Shown one piece after another: positions 49,641-60,277 of a stretch of 64,000 bases of DNA (the stretch's first letter is position 1; the number at the start of each line of letters is the position of its first letter). The stretch is from Myripristis murdjan. Its lineage: Eukaryota > Chordata > Actinopteri > Holocentriformes > Holocentridae. The position numbers were made by a program, and so were the translations under genes. The stretch spans positions 26,895,827 through 26,959,826 of the forward strand of contig NC_043997.1 in the NCBI RefSeq assembly GCF_902150065.1, written 5' to 3'. The notes beneath the pieces are model-generated. The model was given only the letters and a program-made list of their open reading frames with translations, made no database searches and was not told where the DNA came from.

Positions 49641-52600
49641 TTACTGTGTGGCTTCCGACACCTTCGTCCGAATGAGCAGTGAGGCGAATCTTCTTTGTGG
49701 CTGTGTCCTAGGCCCGCCGCCTGCAGCTCCGGCCGCTTGGACCGTCGCTGCTGCCATCCGGATCACAGCCACGGGGGGGCTCTGCCTTTGCCTTCTTACC
49801 AGCAAGTTTCTGGAGGTCCATATGGCGTCTTTGATGGCGGCGAGGGTGAGCCACTGTTTTGCAAAGTCCTTTTTGTTTTGTTTTTTTCCTTGGCTCACCC
49901 CATACAGCACCATTTGTGCTGTCAGGACCTCCCTAACCGGTAAGTACGGGAATTGCAAGGAGCCGGCTGTCGCCCACTGGTCTACGGCAGCGCTGCACTC
50001 CCAGAGCAGATGCCTCACCGACTCAGGCGCGCCACAACCTGGTCGGGGGCAGATTGAGGTCGCGGACATGCCCCGGGAGTGCATTACGGACCTGACTGGG
50101 AGGATCTCATGAGCCACCAGCCACGACAGGTCCCGGAGTCTGTTTGGGAGAGCAGAATGGTTCACGTTGCGCCAAACTGTGGAGGGCTCGCCAAAGGCGA
50201 GCCCGCGCACTGGACTCACTGGTTCCCGCTCCTGCACAACAGAAATGAGAGAGCGGTGGTTGGTTAAAACATGCAACTCCTCCTGCTCCAAGTTAAAATT
50301 CTTTAAAAACTTCTGGATAAAAGCATATGCGTTTGGCAGGCTAAAAGACACAGGTACTCTAAGATCAGTGGGTAAAAGTTTCAGTCTTCTGAGGTAGGAC
50401 CCCATCCAGAAACGCGTCATGGCTTCAGTCTTGGGGTTTCTGGATGGGGCTGTGGCTTGTTTTATGTGTGTTGTGGTGTATCGGCTTCCTAAAAACAACA
50501 AAAGGTCGGGCACTCCTTTTCCTCCTTTCTCCTTTGGCCTCTTCATCACCTCCCTCCTCAGTCGTTCCCACTTGGATCCCCATAAAAAGTAGAACATGGC
50601 TCGGTCCAGGTCGAGTAGCACTCTCCTTGGTGGGATAAAAACAGAACTGATCAATAAAAGCAAAGGTAAAATCACTGCTTTGATGATTAAAACCTTTCCT
50701 TCCATGGTCAGTCCCCTAAGTCCCCAGTACCCTAGTCTCTGTCTAACTTTCCCTACCAAGTCTGGCCAATTTGTTTTCCCTCCCCCCTCCCGATCAAATT
50801 TGACCCCCAGGATCTTTTGGTCAGTCTGGGTCACAGTCAGGGGGAGTCCTGTCATCTCTGTCGCTGTCCACGGTCCGTAAAATTGGGCTTGGGTCTTGCT
50901 CCTGTTCAGTTTTGACCCAGAGGCCCGTCCAAACCAGTCAGTCACGTCCAGAGTCCTGTTCACAGATAAAAGGTCAGTGCATAAAATGTTCACGTCGTCC
51001 ATATATAAAATGCATTTTGTCTCCAGTCCCCCGCTCCCTGGCACTCCCACCCCGTGGATTCGTTGATCCCTTCTCAAGATCTGTGCCAGGGGTTCTATAC
51101 AGACAACGTAGAGGAGGGCAGATAACGGACAACCCTGACGGACACCGCAGTGTATATTGACTGCTTTTGTCAGATGCCCGTTAACCACAAATCTGCTGGT
51201 GATGCCCCGATACAGCAGTCCCACCCAAGCTATAAACCTTTCTGGGAACCCCATCTTTGGCAGTACCTGGAAAAGGTACTGGTGCGAGACCCGATCAAAG
51301 GCTTTCTCAAAATCTAAATTTAGGACTACTAGCCGGATGTCTCTGTCTCTCGCATAACAGATGGTGTCTCTGATCAGTACGAGGCTGTCGGTGATCTTCC
51401 TCCCCGGGACGGCACAGGCTTGATCCGGGTGAATCAGCTCCTCTAAAAACAAAGACATACGTGATGCTAAAACCTTGCTAAAAAGTTTACAGTCTATATT
51501 TAAAAGGGTGATAGGTCTCCAGTTCCTCAAGTCAGTCTTGTCTTTGTCTTTATGGAGGAGAGTCACTATCCCTACTCTAAAACTGTCAGGAAGTCTGTCC
51601 AGATGTTCAAAGTCCATAAAAACAGCAAGCAAGTCGGGTGCTAAAATGTCCCAAAAAGTCAAATAAAATTCTAAGGGAAGCCCGTCTTCTCCAGGGGACT
51701 TCCCTTTCTTAAAACTCTTGATACATTTACTTAACTCGGACATGGTAAAATCTTGGGTTAAAAGCACTCCGTCTGTCACTGTGTTTTCAATGGCCTCTAA
51801 AACATTGTTCATGGTGTCCAATAAAACAGGTTTTTCCTTGTAAAGCTCCCCATAAAAATTTTCTATAGTTTCTTTAATTTCCTCTGTCGTGTTTGCAGTG
51901 CACCCGTTGTCTTTTTGTAATTTAAAAATGGATCCTCTGTTATTTACAATTTTCTTAAAAAAATATCTTGTGCACTTTTCCCCTTCCTCAATTTCCTTTT
52001 CCCTGCTTCTTAAAATGACACCCTTGCTTTTAATTTCTGCTAAAAGCGACATCTGTGTTTTCACTTCCCGTATCTCTTCATTAAAATCCATACCTTCTTG
52101 ATTTAGTTTAAAATACCTCTGGAGTCTTTTCTGCAGTCCCAACATGCGTCTGTCGTCCCTATCTTTCTTTTTCTTACCTGCCTGCCTAAAGAAAGTCCGG
52201 GTCTTACCCTTCACCATTTCCCACCAGTGTGCGCGTGTATGGTAAAAGTCTTGAAGGGTCTGCCACTCTTGATACTGCTCCCTGTACTGTCTAACTAACT
52301 CCCTATCCTCTAAAAGGGAGCAGTTGAGTTTCCACAGACCACTTCCTGCTGTCACACCAGAAGCGAGTGAAAGGGTGCAGGAGAGCATAACGTGATCGGA
52401 AAAGAAAACAGGTGTTAATCTAGCATCGGTTGGTGAACAGGCCCGTGTAAAAAGATAGTCTATGCGAGAGGCTCTGGTGCCGTCACCACTGAACCAGGTG
52501 AAGCCCTCCTCTCTGGGATGCATGGTTTTAAAACAGTCCTGAAGTTTAAAATCCCTGCATATGCCCTGCAATAAAACCGATGTCTTGTCGACTGTAAAAT

Positions 52601-53099
52601 CCGCCCCTGCCCTTTTCCTGTCTTTCCTACTTAAAACACAGTTAAAATCCCCGCCTACAACTAAAGGTGCCCTACCTAGCATGTGGAACTGCAAGTCTTC
52701 TAAAAGGTCATACCTGTCATTCTTGTCATTAAAACCATAAATATTTAAGAGCTTAAAATCTTTTCCCATAAAAGTCAGGTGTGTTAAAAGGGCCCTGCCG
52801 TCTCTCACCACAGTGCTGCCCTTCACCAGAACCAGAGGGTTTTTGATTAAAATGGCCACTCCATCGTTTTTGTTGTTATTTGACCCGCTCCATATCGACG
52901 CTTGTGGCCACATCTCCTCCCACTCTCTGTAGTGCTTTAAAAACGGTAGGCCGCATTCCTGTATTAAAAACACATCTGACTTAAAAGAATTTAGAAAGGA
53001 TAAAACAGCCTGGGCTCTAACTCTCGACTTCACGCTTCTCACATTGATGGTTGAGAAGGTGAGTGTCATGAGTATGGTTAAAAGCAACAGGTATGACAT
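49641..53099 (-). CDS. Keno-like ORF2 endonuclease-reverse transcriptase, copy 1
   Basis: 1152 aa. The APE-type endonuclease is N-terminal (STINVRSVKS, LIQECGLP, LLNIYG, GGDFNCVLSRKD, SRIDYLF, SDHVMLSC). The reverse transcriptase follows: GEDGLPLEFY, NWRPITLLNIDCKLFSKVL, motif A LDFEKAFDR, motif B GVRQGCPLSALLY and motif C Y699-M-D-D. A C-terminal CCHC lies at 1017-1035 (CPRPGC...H....C). It would nick U2 and copy the element RNA there. The sense strand is unusually rich in TTTTA. It is in the same frame as ORF1 but with two stops between. It is close in layout to the U1-inserted ORF2 but clearly diverged from it. Confidence 0.94.
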   Translation of the reverse strand: MSYLLLLTILMTLTFSTINVRSVKSRVRAQAVLSFLNSFKSDVFLIQECGLPFLKHYREWEEMWPQASIWSGSNNNKNDGVAILIKNPLVLVKGSTVVRDGRALLTHLTFMGKDFKLLNIYGFNDKNDRYDLLEDLQFHMLGRAPLVVGGDFNCVLSRKDRKRAGADFTVDKTSVLLQGICRDFKLQDCFKTMHPREEGFTWFSGDGTRASRIDYLFTRACSPTDARLTPVFFSDHVMLSCTLSLASGVTAGSGLWKLNCSLLEDRELVRQYREQYQEWQTLQDFYHTRAHWWEMVKGKTRTFFRQAGKKKKDRDDRRMLGLQKRLQRYFKLNQEGMDFNEEIREVKTQMSLLAEIKSKGVILRSREKEIEEGEKCTRYFFKKIVNNRGSIFKLQKDNGCTANTTEEIKETIENFYGELYKEKPVLLDTMNNVLEAIENTVTDGVLLTQDFTMSELSKCIKSFKKGKSPGEDGLPLEFYLTFWDILAPDLLAVFMDFEHLDRLPDSFRVGIVTLLHKDKDKTDLRNWRPITLLNIDCKLFSKVLASRMSLFLEELIHPDQACAVPGRKITDSLVLIRDTICYARDRDIRLVVLNLDFEKAFDRVSHQYLFQVLPKMGFPERFIAWVGLLYRGITSRFVVNGHLTKAVNIHCGVRQGCPLSALLYVVCIEPLAQILRRDQRIHGVGVPGSGGLETKCILYMDDVNILCTDLLSVNRTLDVTDWFGRASGSKLNRSKTQAQFYGPWTATEMTGLPLTVTQTDQKILGVKFDREGGGKTNWPDLVGKVRQRLGYWGLRGLTMEGKVLIIKAVILPLLLLISSVFIPPRRVLLDLDRAMFYFLWGSKWERLRREVMKRPKEKGGKGVPDLLLFLGSRYTTTHIKQATAPSRNPKTEAMTRFWMGSYLRRLKLLPTDLRVPVSFSLPNAYAFIQKFLKNFNLEQEELHVLTNHRSLISVVQEREPVSPVRGLAFGEPSTVWRNVNHSALPNRLRDLSWLVAHEILPVRSVMHSRGMSATSICPRPGCGAPESVRHLLWECSAAVDQWATAGSLQFPYLPVREVLTAQMVLYGVSQGKKQNKKDFAKQWLTLAAIKDAIWTSRNLLVRRQRQSPPVAVIRMAAATVQAAGAAGGGPRTQPQRRFASLLIRTKVSEATQ

Positions 53100-53141
53100 T
53101 TTAAAAGACTAAAAGGGGGTTAAAATGACTAAAAAAAGCAG

Positions 53142-54455
53142 TTAGCGGATTTCTTGTGAACAGAGCTCTTCCTTCACTCCTGCAAGCGAAGAGTGGCGGA
53201 GTTGAGCACTGTTTCCCTGTCGGACTCTGGGGGTTGGCCTCTGGCGCAGTGCTGCATTCATTTTGGAGTCCTTAGGGGTTGATTGCAGAGCTATTGACAA
53301 GAACGACACTTCATTTGGTGAATTGGAGGGGAAGACTCTGGGCTCCTCCACAGATGAACTGTCTGAGAGAGTCCCAACTCTTCCCCTCTTCTCTGAGGCT
53401 ACAGGAGACTCAGAGGACAATTCTGAAATGGTTCTCTTGGCATGCTGGGCATCGGGGAGGGGGGCATCCTCGCTGTCAGCCTGTGATTGGTCCTCCTCGC
53501 TATCTGAACCAGCTCCGCCCTCTGCCTGCATCACCTCATCCTCACTTGAGGTCTCTGTCGATGAGGCCATTGCAGGCCCCTCCCCTTCTCCCGCCTCACC
53601 TGACTCCTCTACTCCAGTCACAGGATTTGGCGGGAGATTTGAATTTTCCAGCCCAGCCTCCTCAATTAGCTCTCTAACTGCTTGGTCTTGTGTACCGTTT
53701 CCTTCATTTCCATTTTGTTTGGCTGCCTTCAGTTTGTTGGCAAAGGACTTTGGGCAATCTCTGAAGAGGTGGTTTGACTCTCCACAGAGATTGCACCTCC
53801 TGCCATTGGTGCACTCCTCAAAGGTGTGCCCAATTTCTCTGCACTTTCCGCATACAATTTGCTGACATGCTTCTACCAGGTGACCATGCTCACCACACTT
53901 GCGGCAGAGCTTGGGTTGTCCCTGGTAGTGGATATAGCCCCTGTTATCTCCCAGGACTACCATGGATGGCAGATGTTTCAAGCCCTGAAAGCCCTGGGGG
54001 TCCGGCCATTGCTGGATGGGGACCCTCCAGGCACAGTTCCAGATGCCATCCTCATCTCTCACTTTGGTAGCCTGGCCTTTAACTGTGCAATATCTACCCA
54101 GCCACAAACAAATGTCATCTGCATTCACCGTCTCATTGAACATTCTGACAATAACTGTTTTAGAAGCATTGTCAGTCAGTTTCTCCACATTGAACTCAGC
54201 AAACTGGGTTTTGGCATTTTCAAAACGTGTCCAGAATTCCCTCAAAAGGACAGCAGAGCGAAAACTTACGTCAAATCCTTTGTTAAAAGGCAGTGTCAAT
54301 ATACAATTCAGGTCGTTAGGGGAAAAGTTCAAGGCTTTTTGGATGAGCTTCCGGGAGAAGTCAAGTCTCGACATCCCCATCAGCTTCCCATCTTTCTCTA
54401 AAAAGGTAAAACGGACACTGTGGTGCCTCCGCATGCCAGCATGGTTGGCTGACAT
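53142..54455 (-). CDS. Keno-like ORF1 protein, copy 1
   Basis: 437 aa from the ATG at 54455 (CCACCATGTCAG, a strong start context; [16 protein letters not shown]). An in-frame ATG at 54503 would add 16 residues. The N-terminal globular domain is followed by three CCHC knuckles at 184-234 ([42 protein letters not shown]). Then come an acidic Ser/Glu-rich region, a short basic patch (SEKRGRVG) and an Arg-rich end. It presumably binds the element RNA. The decayed copies in every array unit come from a close relative of this gene. Confidence 0.92.
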   Translation of the reverse strand: MSANHAGMRRHHSVRFTFLEKDGKLMGMSRLDFSRKLIQKALNFSPNDLNCILTLPFNKGFDVSFRSAVLLREFWTRFENAKTQFAEFNVEKLTDNASKTVIVRMFNETVNADDICLWLGRYCTVKGQATKVRDEDGIWNCAWRVPIQQWPDPQGFQGLKHLPSMVVLGDNRGYIHYQGQPKLCRKCGEHGHLVEACQQIVCGKCREIGHTFEECTNGRRCNLCGESNHLFRDCPKSFANKLKAAKQNGNEGNGTQDQAVRELIEEAGLENSNLPPNPVTGVEESGEAGEGEGPAMASSTETSSEDEVMQAEGGAGSDSEEDQSQADSEDAPLPDAQHAKRTISELSSESPVASEKRGRVGTLSDSSSVEEPRVFPSNSPNEVSFLSIALQSTPKDSKMNAALRQRPTPRVRQGNSAQLRHSSLAGVKEELCSQEIR

Positions 54456-54798
54456 GGTGGAGGCACCACACTTAAAAAAAATAAAGGAAATTAAAATCTC
54501 CACGTACCAATAAATAACAAGAATAAAAAGGGTCCTAAAATACTAAGAAAAGTAAAAGATAGAAAGCAAAAATTAAAAATAACTTACCTTTGCTTCTTTG
54601 GCTTGGTCAAGGTCTTACTCCAACAGAGTACAGGTAATAGGTCCTCTGAGCCAATGAAATCCTGAGGATTAAAGATTTTCAACTACAAAAAGTTGAAACA
54701 GTTATCAACAGGAATATGTGGAATATCCTCCAGAAAGCTGGTAAGCACCAGTGCCACAAAAAGGCAAGGATTTACCACCAGAAGGAGGCGATCGCTGT
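54456..54798 (-). promoter_or_regulatory. Keno-like 5' UTR with splice-donor-like site
   Basis: The 343-bp leader follows the 25 nt of U2 directly. At about 54585-54593 the minus strand reads AAAGGTAAGTT, a near-perfect 5' splice site. The old remnants at 1071-1554 and equivalents lack everything between about this point and ORF1 codon ~30. That could be a deletion or a splicing trace. Confidence 0.5.
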
Positions 54799-54823
54799 CT
54801 TAGCCAAAAGGCCGAGAAGCGAT
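54799..54823 (-). pseudogene. U2: U2 snRNA gene, 5' part (nt 1-25)
   Basis: Minus strand from ATCGCTTCTCGG to GGCTAAG, with the PSE candidate still upstream (about 54868-54883). The U2 promoter is therefore placed directly in front of the Keno-like element. Confidence 0.93.
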
Positions 54824-56851
54824 AACTCTCACACACTCAGAGGGAAGCGCCCCTCTCCCGGACAGGTCACTCCCACGGACGGTTTGGACCTCCCGCCACA
54901 CACTTGAACCACACGTCAGCAAATGGCACACAAAGCACAGCCACTAGCCAAGGACTAACGGGGCCCAACTATCATTGCAGGAAAAGAAAGCATTTGGCCA
55001 ACGCATCTTCTGGACCCCTGCGCATCTCGTGGTGCGTTAAGGTCCAGTCGGAAAATAGGAACCTCTGGGGAGTCAAAGTGGAGCACTGAACCACCAGATC
55101 CCAGGGAAAGCTGTAAATATGGGACGCAGATCAAAGCGGACTGTGAATCCCACGACAAGCAGGTGAAGACGGTGCCTTTTCACAAGCCAACAGCTCACCT
55201 CCCACAAATCAAACGCAGCTGTATGTGCCTCTGTTGGACAATGGAGCCAACTGCCAAACATCTCTCTTCACAGGAGATGCTGAGGTCCCCGCCCCCTTCA
55301 ATGTAGAGGGTGATGTATTGTGTTGCCCCCCCACATTCATAACCACCACCCCAAAAATTGCACTAAACCAGCTGTTTTAGTCAAACCTCTGCTACGGGGA
55401 AAACGTAGGCCAAATGGGAAAACGCTGGGACGGTATCTGTTTTAAGGACCATGACCTCTCCACCGCATATCAGTTTTCTCCATTTCCATGATGACTAGAT
55501 CCGTACTCTTAAATCAAGTCAAATGTCAGAACCAAACAACTAATCACATTCATAAACATTCATCCTCGCTTAAAGGCAGTCAAACTATTGTTTCAGGGAT
55601 ACGACGGCTCCAGCACTTTCCACCCAGCAGCCACACGCTGACTGGACTCTGCCCAGCGGCACAACTGGCCCAGTCTGCTTTTTCCTCCAGGCTTTTCTAA
55701 GCAGACACAAATGGCTGAGCAGCCACAGCTGGAAGTCCATCCTCGTAGCAAACAGCAACAACTTCACCATTTTCCATGCAACAAATTGTGTGTAAGTTGT
55801 ACTGTGTTTCTTGCAGTCCTTCTTTGCATAATGTTTGTTACTTGCTGGGATCCACGGGCACCGTCCATGGCTCTGTTCAACTCCATCACTGATCGTGGGA
55901 TTCCATTTACAGTGCATGATGGGAAATCAAGCACTGACATTATTCCAACTAGAACAATAAGAACAGCACTGGTGCCTTGAAATAGAATGCTAGTGTAAAG
56001 ACAGTGTGTTGGAGCGCTGTTTGAAAAAATGAACAGTGTGAATCTACAATTGTTTTCTTGGGTGCTTTCATGCAGCAATGCTGCATTGCATGATGGGAAG
56101 TAGAATCAAGGCATTTGATCACAATTCAACCTTCTCTTTCAAAATTATTTTCATTGATTTTTCCATGGATGCATGTTCATATCAACTGACAGGGTAAACA
56201 GGATTTAATCCAATACATCCACAAAGTTGTGAGGTACAATAATAATAATGATATTACCAAGATTATATAGAATCAAACTATTCCAAAACAGTGCAAGTAG
56301 AATATAACATAAAAAATAACCGTACATGAGAAGGAAAAAAACAACAACAACAACAACAACAGAGGAATGAAATGAAACTGAAATAATAACAATAATTAGG
56401 AAAAACAAAGATATAAATGAAAGACAGGCAAGAGACACACGGACAGACAGACAAGGAGGGAACACATAGAGGAAGGGAAAGATTGGGGGTGGGGGGGTCC
56501 AGTTGCACGTTGAATTGTTCTTACTCAGGGAAAGATTGGGGATGGGGGGTCCAGTTGCACGTTGAATTGTTCTTACTCAGCCAGGGTTCACGACGTTGTT
56601 ACTGGTCAGCTGGTAGTCCATCACTCTACTTGTAGTCCATCTAGTTGCTTAACAAATCCAATAAGGTCATCCCATGTCTTGTGAAAGTTCTGAAGAGCAC
56701 CATTAACATTATACCTGATCTTGTCTAGCTTGAGATTGCACATGATACTCTTGATGGGTGGGTGCACAATTCAAACTTCTCAAGGAAATAATTGAAACTG
56801 TGAGCCTTGGAAAAGCAGGGATGTAGAGTGGATGTGAAGTGATGTTCCAGG

Positions 56852-56887
<36 letters not shown>

Positions 56888-56972
56888 TTTTGTTCCACTG
56901 TGCCAGTGTGAGCACCATGAGACAGAGTGGTGTGTGTGTGAAGGGGGCTCCAGCGTGCGTGTCGGTGACTTC

Positions 56973-57136
56973 ATACTTACCTGGCAGGGGAGATACCATG
57001 ATCAAGAAGGTGGTTCACCCAGGGCGAGGCTCAGCCATTGCACTCCGGCTGTGCTGACCCCTGCGAATTCCCCAAATGTGGGAATCTCGACTGCATAATT
57101 TATGGTAGTGGGGGACTGCGTCCGCGCTCTCCCCTG
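56973..57136 (+). ncRNA. U1: U1 snRNA gene, unit I
   Basis: A 164-nt consensus copy. Its divergent partner is the Keno-split U2 at 54823. Confidence 0.96.
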
Positions 57137-57809
57137 ATCAGCGTGTCCAAAGACAACAGCCTTACAAATACACATGCCACGGCTTGCCCGATGCACGGCC
57201 TTATACGTCATGCTCGCTTGGGCAACAAACATCACTGCCCGTTTCACATTTCTCCTTCTATTTCTTATCATTCCACATGCTTGGACTATGTTCTTCTCTT
57301 AACCGTTTCATCAACCGCGTTTGCCTGCCAGTCACGTACGCACAAGTCAAAACATGGATGACTGGACATTTCTCTTCAGCACAATCCTAGTTCCATCTTT
57401 AAACTGGAGCCCGTGCGATCAAGCTATTTGTCACTGAAAAGGATTGTTGAAGGTCAGCCCTGCATCAGCCTGTGATTGGTCCTCCTCACCGTCTGAACTA
57501 GCGCCGCCCTCTGCCCGCATCACCTCGTCCTCGCCCGAGCTCTCCGTTGATGAGGCTGTTGCAGGCCCCTCCCCTTCTCCCGCCTCACCCGACTCCTCTA
57601 CTCCAGTCACAGGATTTGGCGGGAGATTTGAACTTGCTTGGTCTTGTCTGCCGTTTCCTCCATTTTCATTTTGTTTGGCTGCCTTCAGTTTGTTGGCAAA
57701 AGACTTTGGGCAACCTCTGAAGAGGTGGTTTGACTCTGCACAGAGGTCGCACCTCCTGCCATTGGAGCACTCCTCCAAGGTGTGCCCACTTTCCTGGCCA
57801 TTGCTGGAT

Positions 57810-58195
57810 GGGGACTTTGTCAACCTTACAAGAAGAACAGCCTCTCCAGGCAGAAGCTATGAGCCCTGTGATATTCATCATCTATGATGACATGATGGTT
57901 TATGAGGTCATAAGGGGGCTTTGTTGGCAGCTGTGAGCCCTGCGACATCATCATCATCTATGATGACATGATGGTTTATGATGTCATAGGGGGCTTTGTT
58001 GGAACACTGGTGCTTTTGTGTTTATTCAAGCTTTACAACGGCGGCGAATGGAGGCCTGCTGGAGTGGGTGATGTCACAGCCTTCTGACCAATCAGCTCTC
58101 AGTATTCAGTGATGACCTCATCTCCGAGGTCAGGCAGAGCCTATATAGGCGGGGGCCTCTCCTCACCTCATTTGGTCACGTGCACAACTCCTCCC
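57810..58195. repeat. 386-bp subrepeat, single copy
   Basis: One copy in the unit carrying the second Keno-like insertion. Its unit-mate at 46400 has three, so the two Keno-bearing units differ here. Confidence 0.9.
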
Positions 58196-58283
58196 ACTCT
58201 CTGTAGCGCTCTAAAGATGGCAGGCCGCATGGGGACCCTCCAAGCACAGTTCCAAGCGCCATCCTCATCCCTCACTTTGGTAG

Positions 58284-58994
58284 TGATGTGGAAAACTTCG
58301 GTCCAAATCAGGCCAGATTGACTTCAAAAACTTCTTAGACTTGGTACCAAAAACACTAATAAAATAAGTCTTGGAGGCTTCAAAATTAAGACTGAAACGA
58401 GGCAGCGTCTCAAGCAGGCAGGTTTATTTTCATTCGAGATCTCAAAATGGAAACAAACAGTGAGTCGATCACAAAAGATAGACGACTGACTTTCTTTGTT
58501 TGTGCACTTGATCTTATACCCTCCCAACCACCGTGTCATCGATTCTGTTCATAACAAAGAGATCATACATGATCACAAGAGTAGATGTGCCAGTGTAAGG
58601 CTTTCTGGTAAGACAACAATTTTTAATTGGGCCAGATGTACCTTAGGTTTGCAGATCTTGGACTCTGGCCGATGATTAGTGATCTTGTTTTTCTACACAA
58701 GGGTGGCTGACTGGATACATTCTAATTAGGTAAGACCTTGATATGCCTTTAGGCATGGCAGTTGTGGTCAGTGCAGGCTTGTTCTCTTACAGAATGTTAC
58801 TTGACCTGTGTGAGCCTTGACGTCATCATAGTGAGAAAGCATCACCTAAGTGCTTATGCTCTTGCTTCAAAGCAATGCTTAAGCCTTGATGTTTCTAGAC
58901 TAATGCTGACTCCTGTCCTTCATTATGAGCTCTCTCTCTCTTCTTTAATACCCTCTGCAGTGTTGATTTTTTTAGGCTCAGAATTACCTCTACA
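58284..58994 (-). mobile_element. Solo LTR, unit J
   Basis: Same solo LTR fossil with GTAG flanks, in the unit carrying the second Keno-like insertion. Confidence 0.8.
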
Positions 58995-59683
58995 GTAGCC
59001 TGGCCTTTAACCGTGCAATATCTACCCGGCCACAGACAAATGTCCGCTGCATTCACCGTCTCATTGAACATTCTGACAATAACTGTTTTAGAAGCATTGT
59101 CAGTCAGTTTCTCCACAATGAAAGCAGCAAACTGGGTTTTGGCATTTTCAAATCGTGCCCAGAAGTCCCTCCAAAGGGCAGCAGATCTAAAGCTGACATC
59201 AAAACCTTTATTAAATGGCAGTGACAGTATACAGTTTAAGTCGTTTGGAGTAAAGTTTAGGGCTTTCTGGAGGAGCTTCCGGCAGAGATCGAGTCACGAC
59301 ATCACTTGTTTGGCCCGGTCACGGTATTAGTCCGGCAGAGTACAGGGCCAGAAGTCCTCTGGGCCACTGAAAGTTGAAAGACTTTCCAACAGGAATGTGT
59401 GGAATTTCCTCCCAAGAGCTGGTAATAACCAATGCCACAGGAAGGCAAGGATTTTTACCACCAAGAAGAGGCGATCGCAGAGAAATATTGTACACAAAGC
59501 TTTTGGCTGTGTATGCGATGTTGACGGCAAGCATGAGCGCTTGAGATGTAAAGCGTAAGCCCCTGCATACCACACGTCCCGTTGGCAGTGGCTGCAAGTC
59601 CAAAGTTACGGGCCGATGTGTGTTTGCAGCTGGAGAAAGAGCTGGGGCGAGCGTAAGCTGTTATTGCACATGGTGAGGGAGGG

Positions 59684-59833
59684 GGTGCACCGTTCCTGGA
59701 GATACTGCAATACCGGGTCGATGCGTGGAGTGGACGGAGCAAGCCCCTATTCCATCTCCCTGTTCCAGAAATCCATTTAATATATGGTCCCCGGGTAGGG
59801 GACGTATCAGATATTAAACTGATAAGAACAGAT
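59684..59833 (-). pseudogene. U2: U2 snRNA gene, 3' part, split by second Keno-like copy
   Basis: The same 150-nt 3' part and the same junction as at 49195. The 5' part lies beyond the window. Confidence 0.93.
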
Positions 59834-60277
59834 TTTTTTTCTTTCGAAAGTATTTATTGATACTTTTCAGTCCTCACATACAATATTCACATTGGATAAT
59901 AAAGCAACAATTTACCCTTTAAAACACCAGTCAAGTAATAAATAAATACAATCTGTTTAGCAATAATTTAGTTTAAAACAATAAAAGACATTGTTTTAAA
60001 AGGCATAACAGATAAGAACATGGTGGTCGTAAAAGGTAAAGGTGCATTTAAAACAAACAATGTATGTGTGCTGAGTTCAATAAAATCTTTTAAAAAGGAG
60101 TGCATTTGTTAAAATGTGCAGAAGCGGGGTGAGTCCTTTCCAAGGGTAACTCATTCCGCTCTCCCAAACAGATTAGGTCTCTCGGGATCCTGCCGTGGTG
60201 CTCAGCGGAGACCCCCACCCTTTTGCTCCTTCCCACCTGCCACACCCGGAGAGCCAGGCCGCCGCTGCTTTGACCTT

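Larger units (their letters stand above)
49196..54798 (-). mobile_element. Keno: Keno-like LINE inserted in U2 (copy 1, full length)
   Basis: A 5603-bp non-LTR retrotransposon in the sense orientation of U2. It has a 343-bp 5' UTR, ORF1 (54455-53142), a 42-bp gap, ORF2 (53099-49641) and a 445-bp 3' UTR with AATAAA, a terminal stem-loop (49210-49216 with 49223-49229) and an A tail of 8-9. Insertion in U2, a Tx1-type protein pair and a fish-like host fit the family named Keno, known for U2 specificity; I assign it from memory, not by a search. Insertion was accompanied by loss of 12 nt of U2. Both frames are intact. Confidence 0.88.

Noticed and set aside
49558-50112. 184-aa plus-strand frame
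   Set aside because: It lies antisense to the C-terminal part of Keno-like ORF2, which has full domain support.
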